This document shows positions 1 through 11,145 of a stretch of 64,000 nt of DNA, piece after piece. Under the pieces are notes generated by a model, which was given only the letters and a program-made list of their open reading frames with translations, had not been told where the DNA came from and ran no database searches. The stretch's first letter is position 1; the number at the start of each line of letters is the position of its first letter. Source of the DNA: an uncultured bacterium. GTDB lineage: Bacteria; Desulfobacterota; Binatia; UBA1149; CAITLU01. Where the stretch lies: positions 94,627-158,626 of the forward strand of contig CAITLU010000052.1 in the NCBI GenBank assembly GCA_903893315.1, written 5' to 3'. A program made the position numbers and the translations under genes.

Positions 1-1293
1 GGCTTGCTCGACGGCTACACCTTCGAAGCCGGCGGCCACGGTTTGTTCTGGGGAAACAACTCGCGGGTGCGATGTCTGCTCGATCATCTCGCAGAGCCGA
101 TCGACCTGCCGGTCAACACCGGCTTCGGGTTCGTCGATCACGCCGGCGGCAACGCGGTGTACCAGGTCTCTCCGCGGCGCAAGTATCCGTGGATGTCGGA
201 CGAAGGTTACGACGCGACGATGCGGACGCTGCGCGACATGGCGATGACATCTGTCGAGGACGCGGCTGCGATCATGGACATTTCGCTGGCCGAGTGGCTC
301 GCGTCCAGGAACCTGCATCCGGATGCCTACGAGTACATCAAGGTTCTGGCCTCGTCGCAGACGGCTCAGGCCGAACCGGCTCTGACTCCGGCCGGCGATT
401 TCCTTCCCTACATGTCCATCGCCCGCTCGGTCGGGATGAACCTGATAACCGGATCGGTGGCCACGGCGCACGAACCCGGCACGATCTCCATCGCGCAGGC
501 GATGGAGAAGGTCGTGCTGCAACACGGCGGCGAGGTGCGGCGCAACACGACCGTGGATCATGTCATCGTCGATGAAGGCAGGGCCGAAGGCGTCGTCATT
601 CGCACTGCCGACGGTCTTGAGACCGTGACGGCCGGGGCCGTGATCTGCACGCTTCCGCCCAGGCATGTATTCAGCGTCCTGCCGCGCGCGGCGTTCCCCG
701 CAGATTGGGTGACGATGCTCGAAGAGAAGTTCTGGGGCGCGGGCTTCCTGTCGGCGTACATCGGTTTGAGACGCGACATCTGGAAGGACAAAGGCATCGA
801 CGAGCGAAGTTTCATCTACATGCCCGGCATCATTCGCGGCGAAGGTTACGTCGGCGATGTCGATGTCGTGATGTGGGGAATGGGCACGGTTGCGCGGCGT
901 ACCCCGGCCGGCAAGCGCACGTTCGAGTTTTCGGTGGCGCTCACCGACAAGGAGATGCGCGACCCGAAGAAGGTAAAGCGCGTCACCGACTGGTGCGACG
1001 AGTGGTTCAGGGAGACGTTCCCGACGTGGGAAGAAGACGTGGAGTTCTGCATCTGGACACCCGCGCCGGAAGCCTACGGTTCGTGGCGGCCGGTCGGCGT
1101 GGAACGTCCCGATGTCGAGTCTCCACACGTCGAAGGCCTCTACTTTGCCGGTGACCAGTACGGCAGGCGGCTGTGGGGCGGCGGCATCGACGGCGCTTCG
1201 CTCAGTGCCGTGATGTGCGTCGATGCGATGACGGGATCGAAGCTGGAAGAAGAAGTGTTTCCGCCTCATCACAGGGGACTTGCGCGCAGGTAG
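1..1293 (+). CDS. FAD-dependent amine oxidase / phytoene desaturase-like oxidoreductase (5' truncated)
   Basis: The reading frame is open from the first base, so the N-terminal FAD-binding GxGxxG region lies outside the window. What remains (about 430 residues) begins with the FEAGGHGLFWG stretch that follows the dinucleotide fold in amine-oxidase/desaturase flavoproteins. It ends with the C-terminal FAD-contact segment GLYFAGDQYG...GGGIDGA. The middle part carries a second FAD-side strand (AVICTLPP). The substrate cannot be told; this superfamily oxidises amines or desaturates carotenoids and other lipids. It lies 26 bp upstream of an aminotransferase on the same strand and may share its transcript. 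Confidence 0.8.
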   Translation, partial: GLLDGYTFEAGGHGLFWGNNSRVRCLLDHLAEPIDLPVNTGFGFVDHAGGNAVYQVSPRRKYPWMSDEGYDATMRTLRDMAMTSVEDAAAIMDISLAEWLASRNLHPDAYEYIKVLASSQTAQAEPALTPAGDFLPYMSIARSVGMNLITGSVATAHEPGTISIAQAMEKVVLQHGGEVRRNTTVDHVIVDEGRAEGVVIRTADGLETVTAGAVICTLPPRHVFSVLPRAAFPADWVTMLEEKFWGAGFLSAYIGLRRDIWKDKGIDERSFIYMPGIIRGEGYVGDVDVVMWGMGTVARRTPAGKRTFEFSVALTDKEMRDPKKVKRVTDWCDEWFRETFPTWEEDVEFCIWTPAPEAYGSWRPVGVERPDVESPHVEGLYFAGDQYGRRLWGGGIDGASLSAVMCVDAMTGSKLEEEVFPPHHRGLARR

Positions 1294-1319
1294 ATGGAAT
1301 TCAGCATGAGTCACGACCG

Positions 1320-2597
1320 ATGAAAGTAGTTACTCCCAGGCCTTTTCCTCACGATACGCAGCCTCGGACCTCGCGGGCGATCCGCAAGTCGACCAAACTC
1401 GCCAACGTCTTCTACGACATCCGCGGCCCGGTCCTCGAACGTGCGCGGCAGATGGAAGAAGAAGGACAGAAGATCATCAAGCTGAACATCGGCAACCTGG
1501 CCGCGTTCGGCCTGGAGCCTCCCGACGAGATCGTGCAGGACATGATCCGCAACCTGCCCGACGCCGCCGGCTACACCGATTCCAAGGGATTGTTCGCCCC
1601 GCGCAAGGCGATCATGCACTACACGCAGGAGAAGGGCATCGCCGGCGTGACGATCGAAGATGTCTACATCGGCAACGGCGCGTCCGAACTGATCGTGATG
1701 TCGATGAACGCGCTGCTCAATGACGGCGACGAGGTGCTGATCCCGGCTCCAGACTATCCGCTCTACACCGGCGCGGTGGCGCTGTCGGGCGGAACGCCGG
1801 TTCACTATTTGTGCGACGAGGCATCGGAATGGCTGCCCGATCTCGCGGACATTCGGCGCAAGATCACCGCCAACACCAAGGCGATCGTGGTCATCAATCC
1901 TAACAATCCGACCGGCGCTCTGTATCCGGTGGAGACGTTGGAGGCGATAGTCGAGATTGCCAGGTGTCATCAACTCCTGGTATTCGCCGACGAGATCTAC
2001 GACAAGACCCTCTACGACGGCGCCGAGCACACCAGCATCGCTTCGCTGGCCGACGACGTGCTGTTCCTGACGTTCAACGGTCTGTCGAAGAACTATCGCG
2101 CCTGCGGCTACCGCGCCGGTTGGATGGTGGTGTCGGGCGAGAAGCGCTACGCAGGGGACTACATCGAAGGCCTGAACATGCTGGCGTCGATGCGCCTTTG
2201 TTCGAACACGCCGGGGCAACTCGCCATCCAGACCGCGCTGGGCGGCTACCAGAGCATCAAGGACCTGGTCGCTCCCGGCGGACGCCTGGCGCGTCAGCGC
2301 GACCTCGCCCACGAACTTCTCAGCGCCATACCGGGCGTCTCGTGCGTGAAACCGAAGGCCGCGCTGTACTGCTTCCCGCGTCTGGACCCGCAGGTGTATC
2401 CGATCGAAGACGACGAACGCTTCGTGCTGGAACTGCTCGAAGCCGAGCGCGTGCTGGTGGTGCAGGGCTCGGGCTTCAACTGGCCGCATCCGGATCACTT
2501 CCGCGTCGTCTTCCTTCCTCACGAAGACGACCTGCGCGTGGCCATCGGCCGTATCGCCCACTTTCTCGAAGGGTATCGCAAGCGACACGGGACCTGA
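1320..2597 (+). CDS. Pyridoxal-phosphate aminotransferase, class I (AlaA-like)
   Basis: A 425-residue fold-type I aminotransferase. The PLP pocket is clear: NPNNPTG, the FADEIYD segment with the Asp that contacts the pyridine nitrogen, and FNGLSKNYR with the Schiff-base lysine, followed by GYRAGW. The N-terminal region (FYDIRGPV, IIKLNIGNLAAFG) resembles alanine aminotransferases of the AlaA type, so pyruvate/alanine with glutamate is the likeliest chemistry, but this is not proven. The frame stays open upstream into the previous gene; the ATG at 1320 gives the normal family length and has no strong Shine-Dalgarno. The neighbouring flavoprotein and D-aminoacylase suggest an amino-acid theme. 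Confidence 0.85.
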   Translation: MKVVTPRPFPHDTQPRTSRAIRKSTKLANVFYDIRGPVLERARQMEEEGQKIIKLNIGNLAAFGLEPPDEIVQDMIRNLPDAAGYTDSKGLFAPRKAIMHYTQEKGIAGVTIEDVYIGNGASELIVMSMNALLNDGDEVLIPAPDYPLYTGAVALSGGTPVHYLCDEASEWLPDLADIRRKITANTKAIVVINPNNPTGALYPVETLEAIVEIARCHQLLVFADEIYDKTLYDGAEHTSIASLADDVLFLTFNGLSKNYRACGYRAGWMVVSGEKRYAGDYIEGLNMLASMRLCSNTPGQLAIQTALGGYQSIKDLVAPGGRLARQRDLAHELLSAIPGVSCVKPKAALYCFPRLDPQVYPIEDDERFVLELLEAERVLVVQGSGFNWPHPDHFRVVFLPHEDDLRVAIGRIAHFLEGYRKRHGT

Positions 2598-2687
2598 GCG
2601 CGAACCCTTGCCCGCGGGCGGCGGCGGCGTAGCCGGACAGCGGGCCGCGTTGGGAATGCCTGGCGTGTACCGCTACAAACCCCGCCC

Positions 2688-4316
2688 ATGAACTACGATC
2701 TGAAACTGGTTGGCGGCCGGGTGATAGACGGCAGCGGCGCGGCGTCCGTTCGCGCCGATGTGGCGATCTCCGGCAATACGATCACCGCGGTGGGCGACCT
2801 CAGCGGCCTGGAGGCGGCGCGCACGCTGGATTGCACCGGGCGCATCGTCGTTCCGGGCTTCATCGACATCCACAGTCACGCCGACTTCCTGGTGCCCGGC
2901 GCCGACCACGGCGCGCTGCTGGAGCCTTTCGTGCGTCAGGGCATGACGACCGTCGTCGGCGGCAACTGCGGTTTCAGCACTGCGCCGATCACCGAGCGAA
3001 CGCGCGCAGCGGTGATCGAGTCGAGCCTGCTGTTCGCCGACGAGCCGATCGATCTGCGCTGGGAGACGATGGGCGGGTTCTTCGACGCGCTCGACCAGGG
3101 CGGCATCGCCTTGAACGTCGCCGCGCTGGTCGGCCACGGTACCGTGCGCGCTGCGGTCACCGGCCTGCTCAATCCGGCGCCGCCGACGCCGGACGAACTG
3201 CGTGAGATGGAAGCGCTGACACGCGCGGCTCTCGACGAAGGCTGCATCGGCATCAGCACCGGTCTCGGCTATCCGCCGGGCATCTTCGCGGGCGAAGACG
3301 AACTGGCGGCGTTTGCCGGTTGGGCCACGGCCGCGGGCAAGATCTTCACGTCGCACCTTCGCGCCTACAGCTGGATCAGTCCGGTCTATCACACCGATCC
3401 GAACGTGATTGCGCACAACATCCAGGCGATCGAAGAGATCCTGCGTGTGGCGGAGCGCGGCAAGTCGCGCTTGCAGATCAGCCACATGATTTTCGTCGGC
3501 AAGAAAAGCTGGTCGACGGTCGATCGCGCCATCGAGGTCATCGAGCGTGCGCGTGAGCGCGGCATCGACGTCGCGTTCGACGCGTTTCCGTACACGGCCG
3601 GCAACACCACCGCCAGCGTGCTTTTCCCGCCCGAAGTCCTGCCTTTCCTCGAAACGGCGCTCGCCAGTCCAGAAACGATGGAAGGCATGGTGGGGATGGC
3701 CGAAGCGATGTTCGGACAGATCGGGTTCTGCCTCGAAGACATCCAGATCATGGATGCCAACGCTGCCGAGTTCGACCGCTACAACGGTTTCTTCGTCGGC
3801 AAGGCGGCAGCGGACGCTGGCATGGGCGTGTGGGAGTTCTACGCGAAGATGGTGGTGGCCAGTCACCGCAACGCGCGTGTGCTGATTCACAAGTACAGCG
3901 GCGATGCAGAAGACGAGCGCGCGTTGCAGGCCATCCTCGCGCATCCTCTGTGTACGATAGAGACGGATACATTGCTGGCCGCGGGCGGCCATCAGAACCC
4001 GGCCAGCTACGGCACCTTCCCGCGCGTTCTTTCCACCTACGTCAAGCGCGGTCTGTTCTCGCTCGAAGAAGCGGTGCACAAGATGACCGGCGCCGCAGCC
4101 GAGCGTCTGGGCTGGAGCGATCGCGGTTACGTGCGGCGCGACTGCGCGGCCGATCTGGTGGTGCTGAATCCGGCGACGCTCGCCGATACCGCGACGTTCG
4201 AAGATCCCGCGCGCTTCCCGACCGGGATCGAGAGCGTCTTCATCGGCGGCCGCCAGGTCATCGACGGTGACCGTTATGACGCCGGTGCCAGGGCCGGCCG
4301 CGTGATTCGGCGCTGA
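2688..4316 (+). CDS. N-acyl-D-amino-acid deacylase family amidohydrolase
   Basis: A 542-residue amidohydrolase of the D-aminoacylase type, which hydrolyses N-acyl-D-amino acids or related amides. The metal motif HSH is at residues 62-64. The family's bridging cysteine is present at about residue 94 (GGNCGF), and further metal-ligand candidates follow in TSHLRAY, ISHMI and IETD. The C-terminal beta-sandwich returns with DLVVLNP and a conserved end (VIDGDRYDAGARAGRVIRR). It is translated from ATG 2688, 90 bp after the aminotransferase, on the same strand. The true substrate is uncertain, since many members act on other N-acyl compounds. Confidence 0.88.
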   Translation: MNYDLKLVGGRVIDGSGAASVRADVAISGNTITAVGDLSGLEAARTLDCTGRIVVPGFIDIHSHADFLVPGADHGALLEPFVRQGMTTVVGGNCGFSTAPITERTRAAVIESSLLFADEPIDLRWETMGGFFDALDQGGIALNVAALVGHGTVRAAVTGLLNPAPPTPDELREMEALTRAALDEGCIGISTGLGYPPGIFAGEDELAAFAGWATAAGKIFTSHLRAYSWISPVYHTDPNVIAHNIQAIEEILRVAERGKSRLQISHMIFVGKKSWSTVDRAIEVIERARERGIDVAFDAFPYTAGNTTASVLFPPEVLPFLETALASPETMEGMVGMAEAMFGQIGFCLEDIQIMDANAAEFDRYNGFFVGKAAADAGMGVWEFYAKMVVASHRNARVLIHKYSGDAEDERALQAILAHPLCTIETDTLLAAGGHQNPASYGTFPRVLSTYVKRGLFSLEEAVHKMTGAAAERLGWSDRGYVRRDCAADLVVLNPATLADTATFEDPARFPTGIESVFIGGRQVIDGDRYDAGARAGRVIRR

Positions 4317-4340
4317 GGAACGCCCCTGGTTCGAGCGAGC

Positions 4341-5528
4341 GTGAATGACGTCGACGTCCTGGTTGTGGGGGCCGGAGCCGCGGGACTGATGTGCGCGGCC
4401 ACCGCGGCCGCACGCGGACGAAGCGTCGTGGTGCTCGAACACGGCGAGCGTCCCGGCCGGAAAATCGCGATTTCTGGCGGCGGCCGCTGCAACTTCACCA
4501 ACCTGCACACGACGCCGGCATCGTTCATCTCCGACAATCCCGATTTCTGTCGCTCGGCACTGGCCCGCTACACGCCTGCTGATTTCGTCGCGCTGGTCGA
4601 GCGTCAGGGCATCGCCTGGCACGAGAAGCAACTCGGCGAACTCTTCTGCGACCACAGCGCTCGCGAGATCGTCGCGATGCTGCTGGCCGAATGCGAAAGC
4701 GGCGGAGTCGAACTCGTGCTCGGATGTCGCGTCGAGCGAGTCGAGCGCGTCGAGCGCGTTGAAGGCGCGGACGGCTTCGTCGTCGAGACCGGTCGCGGCA
4801 CGTTCCAATGCCGCTCGCTGGTGGTAGCCACCGGCGGCTTGTCGCTGCCCGCCGCCGGCGCTTCGGATTTCGGTCATCGTCTGGCGCGGCAGTTCGGACT
4901 TGCCGTCGTCGAGCCGCGCCCCGCGCTGGTTCCGTTGGTGTTTGGCGCGCGCAAACTGGAGCAGTTCAAGGATCTCGCCGGCGTCTCGCTCGAAGCCGTG
5001 GTGTCGTGCGGCAAGACCAGCTTCGCCGGCGCCGTTCTGTTCACGCACCGCGGAATCAGCGGCCCGGCGGTCTTGCAGATCTCGTCGTATTGGAGCGCGG
5101 GCGCCGAACTCACGCTCGACCTGTTCCCGGGCGGCTCGGCCAGCGACAGATTGGAAGAGCATCGCGGCTCACGCCAGGAGTTGCACAACGTGTTGGCAAC
5201 GTTCCTGCCGCGACGCTTCGCCGCGGCCTGGGCCGCCGGTTACGGCGCCGCTGTACCGCTGCGTCAGTTCACGCCCGGACAGTTGGCGAAGATCGCCGAC
5301 GAACTGCACCACTGGCGCCTGAAGCCTGACGGAACCGAAGGCTACCGCACCGCCGAGGTCACCGCCGGCGGCGTCGATACCGCCGAACTTTCATCGAAGA
5401 CGATGCAGGCGCGGCGTGTTCCCGGCCTCTTCTTCGTCGGCGAAGTCGTCGACGTCACCGGTCATCTCGGCGGTTTCAACTTCCAGTGGGCCTGGGCTTC
5501 AGGTCACGCGGCCGGCGAAGTTGCGTGA
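4341..5528 (+). CDS. HI0933/YhiN-family FAD-dependent oxidoreductase
   Basis: A 395-residue flavoprotein of the HI0933 (YhiN) family, whose cellular role is not established. The N-terminal dinucleotide fold VVGAGAAGLMCA is followed by the family signature SGGGRCNFTN at about residues 49-58. The C-terminus ends with [25 protein letters not shown], also typical. A GTG start at 4341, 24 bp after the deacylase, gives the normal length. Residues around 130-142 hold a tandem Val-Glu-Arg repeat encoded by 9-bp DNA repeats. The last 25 bp overlap the convergent ATPase gene. Confidence 0.9.
   Translation: MNDVDVLVVGAGAAGLMCAATAAARGRSVVVLEHGERPGRKIAISGGGRCNFTNLHTTPASFISDNPDFCRSALARYTPADFVALVERQGIAWHEKQLGELFCDHSAREIVAMLLAECESGGVELVLGCRVERVERVERVEGADGFVVETGRGTFQCRSLVVATGGLSLPAAGASDFGHRLARQFGLAVVEPRPALVPLVFGARKLEQFKDLAGVSLEAVVSCGKTSFAGAVLFTHRGISGPAVLQISSYWSAGAELTLDLFPGGSASDRLEEHRGSRQELHNVLATFLPRRFAAAWAAGYGAAVPLRQFTPGQLAKIADELHHWRLKPDGTEGYRTAEVTAGGVDTAELSSKTMQARRVPGLFFVGEVVDVTGHLGGFNFQWAWASGHAAGEVA
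4731..4766 (+). repeat. Short tandem 9-bp repeat within the YhiN-family gene
   Basis: Three near-identical units (gtcgagcgM) occupy 4731-4757 and a diverged fourth unit ends at 4766. They encode Val-Glu-Arg three times in a row between two beta-strands of the flavoprotein. The unit length is a multiple of three, so copy-number change would keep the frame. Confidence 0.7.
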
Positions 5529-8206
5529 CGTCGCCTCGCCGTCCTTCTCACCACCAGCTTGCGCGCGTCCTCGCCCAGCAGCATCAGCAGCACGAAAGGC
5601 AGCGCCGCGCCGATTGCCGCAAGACCTATCGGATGTGTCTGGAAGAGCGCGTTGCCGGCCGGCGTGTATGCGATCAGGCCGAGCAGCAGGAGTTCGACCG
5701 CGATACCGGCGGCCAGCAGCGAGTTGCCGCCGATGCCGTAACTGAAGATGGATGCACGGTCGCTGCGGCACAGGAACACGTTGACGACCTGAGCCAGCAC
5801 GATACCGGCGAAACACGCGGTGGTGGCGCTCAGATACAGCGGATCGGCGGCGGCCAGCGTCTGACCCAGGTGCCAGCCGCCGCTGCGCAGCACGAAGAAA
5901 TAGGCGGCCATCGCCGCCGCCGCTTCGAAGAGTCCGAGGAACAGATAGGCGCGCAGCAGCAGGCCGGTGGACATCAGCCGTTCGTTTCGCGAACGCGGCG
6001 GCCGCTGCATCAATCCGGGCTCGGGAGCTTCGGTGCCGAGCGCCAGGGCCGGCAGGATGTCGGTGCCGAGATCGACGGCGAGGATCTGCAGGACGGTCAG
6101 CGGCAGTGGAACCGCGGCCAGGACGAAGGCCAGGTACGGCACCACTTCGGGAATGTTGGACGTCAGAATGTAGGTCAGAAACTTGCGGATGTTGGCGTAG
6201 ACGGCGCGGCCTTCTTCGACCGCGGCCACGATGCTCGCGAAGTTGTCGTCGAGAAGTACGACGTCGCTGGCTTCGCGTGCGACGTCGGTGCCGGCGATGC
6301 CCATCGCGATGCCGATGTCGGCCGCGCGCAGCGCCGGCGCGTCGTTGACGCCGTCGCCGGTGACCGCGACGATCTCGCCGCGCTTCTTGAGGAGTTGCAC
6401 CACGCGGGTCTTCTGATCGGCGTCGACGCGGGCGAAGATCAGCTCGGGCGAATCCAGAACGCCGGCAAGCTCGGCGTCGGTCATGCCGCGCATCTGCTCT
6501 CCGCTGACCAGCACCGGCGAAGCACCGGCCAGACCGATCTGCCTGGCGATCGCCAGCGCGGTGTCCGGATGGTCGCCGGTAGCCATCAGCACGCGGATTC
6601 CGGCCTGGTGACAGCTCGCGATCGCGGCTGCGACTTCGGGCCGAGGCGGGTCTTCGAAAGCGAGCAGGCCGGCCAGCACCAGCGAAGTTTCGAGATCTTC
6701 GTGAGTCGGCAGAGTGTCTTCTTCGCGATAGGTGACCGCGAGCACGCGCAGGCCCGAGGCCGCGAGTCCGCGTTCGGCTTCGCACCAGCGGCGGCGCGCA
6801 TCGTCGTCGAGTGACACGGCGCCGGTTGCGGCAACTACGCCGGTGCAGAGCGGCAGCACCGCTTCGAGCGCTCCCTTGGTCGCGACGAAGTACGCTTCTT
6901 CGTGTCGGTGCACGGTGGTGAGGCGACGGCGGTCCGAATCGAACGGCACTTCGTCGATCCTGTCGCCGTCGGTGAAATCCGGAAGCGCGGCCCGGGCCAT
7001 CGCCACGATCGCCACTTCCATCGGGTCGCCGAGCAACTCCTCGGCTTTGGGGCCGCGGCTGCTGCGGACGTTTTCACACATCAGGCAGGCGATGAAGAAC
7101 GGGCGGCGGGTTTGCGCGAGTTGACGCAGATCGCTGCCGTCGTTGCAGTCGTGCAGCGTCTCGTCGAGAAACAGATGACGCACGCGCATGCGGTTCTGGG
7201 TCAGAGTTCCGGTCTTGTCGGTGACGATCACGGTCGCGGCACCGAGCGTTTCGACCGCGGGCAGACTGCGGATCAGCGCGTTGCGCGCGAGCATGCGCCG
7301 CGAACCCATTGCCAGCGCCAGCGTCACGGTCGGCAGCAGGCCTTCAGGAACATTGGCGACGATGATGCCGACGCCGAACAGCAATGCGCTCCATAGCGGC
7401 AGGCCGCTGTGATAGCCGAGCACGAAGAACGCGGCGCCGAGCGTGGTGGCGAGCACGGCCACGATGCGGCTGACGCGCAGGATTTCGTGCTGAAGCGGCG
7501 ATGGTTCCGGCTCCACGGCCTGGGCAAGCTCAGCTATGCGGGCCAGCTGGGTCCGCGTTCCGGTCGCGAATACCAGTGCCGTGCCGTGGCCGCACACGAT
7601 CGAAGTTCCGGCAAAAGCCACGTTGGTGGCGCGCTGCAGCGTGTCGCTGCAACTGGTGTGGGCGTCCAGCGCCACCGGCACCGATTCGCCGGTCAGGCTT
7701 GCGTTGTTCGCGCGCAGCCCGAAGGTCGTCACGATGCGGCAGTCGGCCGGAACGCGCACGCCGTCTTCGAGGAGCACGATGTCGCCGGGAACCAGATCGT
7801 CGGCGTCGAGTTCGCAGACGCCGCCGTCACGCATCACGCGAACGCGCTCTGGCAGCAGTTTCGCGAGTGCTTCCATCGCGCGCTCGGCGCGGTACTGCTG
7901 CCAGAACGAAAAGAGCGCGTTGAGCAGGATGACCGTGACGATCGCCGCCGCGAGCGTTGCCATGCCTGCGGTCGGATCCTGCCGGTGCGCGAACAGGGCC
8001 AGCGCCGCCGCGAGCCACAAGATGACGGCGAAGAAATGCGTCAGTTCGCCGAGCAGGCCGCCAAGCAGCGAAGGCCGGGCCGGAGGCGGGATACGGTTCG
8101 GTCCGACCTCGGCGCGCCGCTGCAGCGCGACCGTGCCGCTGAGACCTTCGGCATGTGCGGCGAGCGCCTTGTAGGCAGCATCGATCTCCAGACGCTGGAA
8201 GCTCAT
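5504..8206 (-). CDS. P-type cation-transporting ATPase, P2C (Na,K-ATPase alpha-like)
   Basis: A 900-residue type II P-type ATPase of the inner membrane. Visible parts: a cation-ATPase N-domain, the actuator motif TGES (about 172-175), the phosphorylated Asp in DKTGTLT (about 330), and the hinge GDGVNDAP. The transport helices resemble Na,K-ATPase more than calcium pumps. M4 has VPEGLL (Glu about 288), M5 has TSNIPE, and M6 has DLGTD, so the Ser, Asn, Glu and two Asp ligands of the animal pump are all present. The animal M8 Asp appears as Asn (AQVVN). I chose ATG 8206; an in-frame GTG 20 codons upstream is possible. Na+/K+ transport is inferred; H+ or Ca2+ cannot be excluded. Confidence 0.88.
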   Translation of the reverse strand: MSFQRLEIDAAYKALAAHAEGLSGTVALQRRAEVGPNRIPPPARPSLLGGLLGELTHFFAVILWLAAALALFAHRQDPTAGMATLAAAIVTVILLNALFSFWQQYRAERAMEALAKLLPERVRVMRDGGVCELDADDLVPGDIVLLEDGVRVPADCRIVTTFGLRANNASLTGESVPVALDAHTSCSDTLQRATNVAFAGTSIVCGHGTALVFATGTRTQLARIAELAQAVEPEPSPLQHEILRVSRIVAVLATTLGAAFFVLGYHSGLPLWSALLFGVGIIVANVPEGLLPTVTLALAMGSRRMLARNALIRSLPAVETLGAATVIVTDKTGTLTQNRMRVRHLFLDETLHDCNDGSDLRQLAQTRRPFFIACLMCENVRSSRGPKAEELLGDPMEVAIVAMARAALPDFTDGDRIDEVPFDSDRRRLTTVHRHEEAYFVATKGALEAVLPLCTGVVAATGAVSLDDDARRRWCEAERGLAASGLRVLAVTYREEDTLPTHEDLETSLVLAGLLAFEDPPRPEVAAAIASCHQAGIRVLMATGDHPDTALAIARQIGLAGASPVLVSGEQMRGMTDAELAGVLDSPELIFARVDADQKTRVVQLLKKRGEIVAVTGDGVNDAPALRAADIGIAMGIAGTDVAREASDVVLLDDNFASIVAAVEEGRAVYANIRKFLTYILTSNIPEVVPYLAFVLAAVPLPLTVLQILAVDLGTDILPALALGTEAPEPGLMQRPPRSRNERLMSTGLLLRAYLFLGLFEAAAAMAAYFFVLRSGGWHLGQTLAAADPLYLSATTACFAGIVLAQVVNVFLCRSDRASIFSYGIGGNSLLAAGIAVELLLLGLIAYTPAGNALFQTHPIGLAAIGAALPFVLLMLLGEDARKLVVRRTARRRHATSPAA

Positions 8207-8311
8207 CGTCGTGCGCTGGTTGCGCCTCCTGGCCGAGTCCGCTGCCTCATCAAACGGCGCGTCCACCGGCCGACGTTCTCATCACTCGTCTACTCCCGTT
8301 TGCCGCCCGGG

Positions 8312-9202
8312 TCAGACTCCTGCGCAGTCGGCGTAAGGAATCGGCGTGCCGTTCAACTTAGCGAACTCGAAGAACGCCGCGCGCAGGCGAGTGGTTACGG
8401 GGCCGGGTGTCACTTCGCCGATCAGTTCGGTATCGAGCGAGCGCACCGGAACGATGCGTGCGCCGGAGCCGGTGAGGAACGCTTCGCTGGCGCCCAGCAG
8501 GTCCAGTCTCCCCATCGAGCGTTCGCGCACCGGGATGCCGAGCTTGTCGGCCAGTTCGATGACGGTCATGCGCGTGATGCCTTCAAGCACGCCGTCGGTG
8601 GCGGTCGGTGTGGTCAGCACGCCGCGGCAGACCGCGAAGATGTTGGCACCGGTGGCCTCGGTGACGTTGCCGGCGGCGTTCAGCAGCAGGGCGTCGTCGA
8701 CGCCGCGCCGCCTGGCTTCGAGCTTGGCCATCACGTTGTTCAGGTAGTTGAGACTCTTGACGCGCGGGTCGAGCACGTCGGCGCTCGGACGCCTCAGGCT
8801 CGAGGTCGCCAGGTCGACGCCGCTCGCGGCCTTGTCGGCGGGGAACAACTCTACGGTGTCGACGATGCAGATCACGCGCGGATCGGAACAGGTGGTCGGA
8901 TCGACGCCGAGAGGACCCTGGCCGCGAGTGACGAGCAGGCGGATGTAGGCTTCGCGTGCGCCGGTAGATGCGACCGTCGTCAGCACGATGTCGCGCACGG
9001 AATCGACGCCGCCCGGAAGCTCCAGGCCGATGGCGCGCGCCGAGACGCCGAGGCGCCGCATGTGATCCTCCAGGCGGAACAAGCGGCCGTTGTAGGCGCG
9101 CATGCCTTCGAAGATTCCGTCGCCGTACAGGAAGCCGTGATCGAACACCGAGATCTTTGCTTCATTGCCGTCGACGATGGCGCCGTCTATCCAGACCTTC
9201 AT
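8312..9202 (-). CDS. ilvE: Branched-chain amino-acid aminotransferase family protein
   Basis: A 296-residue fold-type IV aminotransferase. It opens with the family pattern DHGFLYGDGIFEG, has the PLP-binding lysine in RVKSLNYLNN, and the phosphate-contact loop GVLEGITR. The set fits IlvE, which moves the amino group of leucine, isoleucine or valine to 2-oxoglutarate. D-amino-acid transaminases and aminodeoxychorismate lyases share the fold, so the substrate is likely but not certain. GGAGG lies 8 bp before ATG 9202. It follows the hemolysin-III gene on the same strand with a 90-bp gap. Confidence 0.85.
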   Translation of the reverse strand: MKVWIDGAIVDGNEAKISVFDHGFLYGDGIFEGMRAYNGRLFRLEDHMRRLGVSARAIGLELPGGVDSVRDIVLTTVASTGAREAYIRLLVTRGQGPLGVDPTTCSDPRVICIVDTVELFPADKAASGVDLATSSLRRPSADVLDPRVKSLNYLNNVMAKLEARRRGVDDALLLNAAGNVTEATGANIFAVCRGVLTTPTATDGVLEGITRMTVIELADKLGIPVRERSMGRLDLLGASEAFLTGSGARIVPVRSLDTELIGEVTPGPVTTRLRAAFFEFAKLNGTPIPYADCAGV

Positions 9203-9292
9203 GCGAGTATCCTCCAGGTGCCGTATGGGTATTCGTTGAGTAGTCGCTTGCTCGGCCGCACCGTCTTGCAGTTCTGGCGGACGGCGGATTCG

Positions 9293-9940
<648 letters not shown>

Positions 9941-10011
9941 GGGCGCGCATCATGCGCGAAAGTGCGTCCCGAAGCGATATTGCTGATCGCGGTGGAGGAT
10001 AGGCGGCGTTT

Positions 10012-11141
<1,130 letters not shown>

Positions 11142-11145
<4 letters not shown>

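Noticed and set aside
4325..4345. tRNA T-loop-like GGTTCGA stretch
   Set aside because: No cloverleaf can be formed around it; it lies just before a coding start.
2673..5162. An 829-codon open frame on the minus strand
   Set aside because: It is antisense to the deacylase and YhiN-type genes, which have clear family motifs. It is Arg/His/Asp-rich and without any domain; such frames are common in GC-rich DNA.
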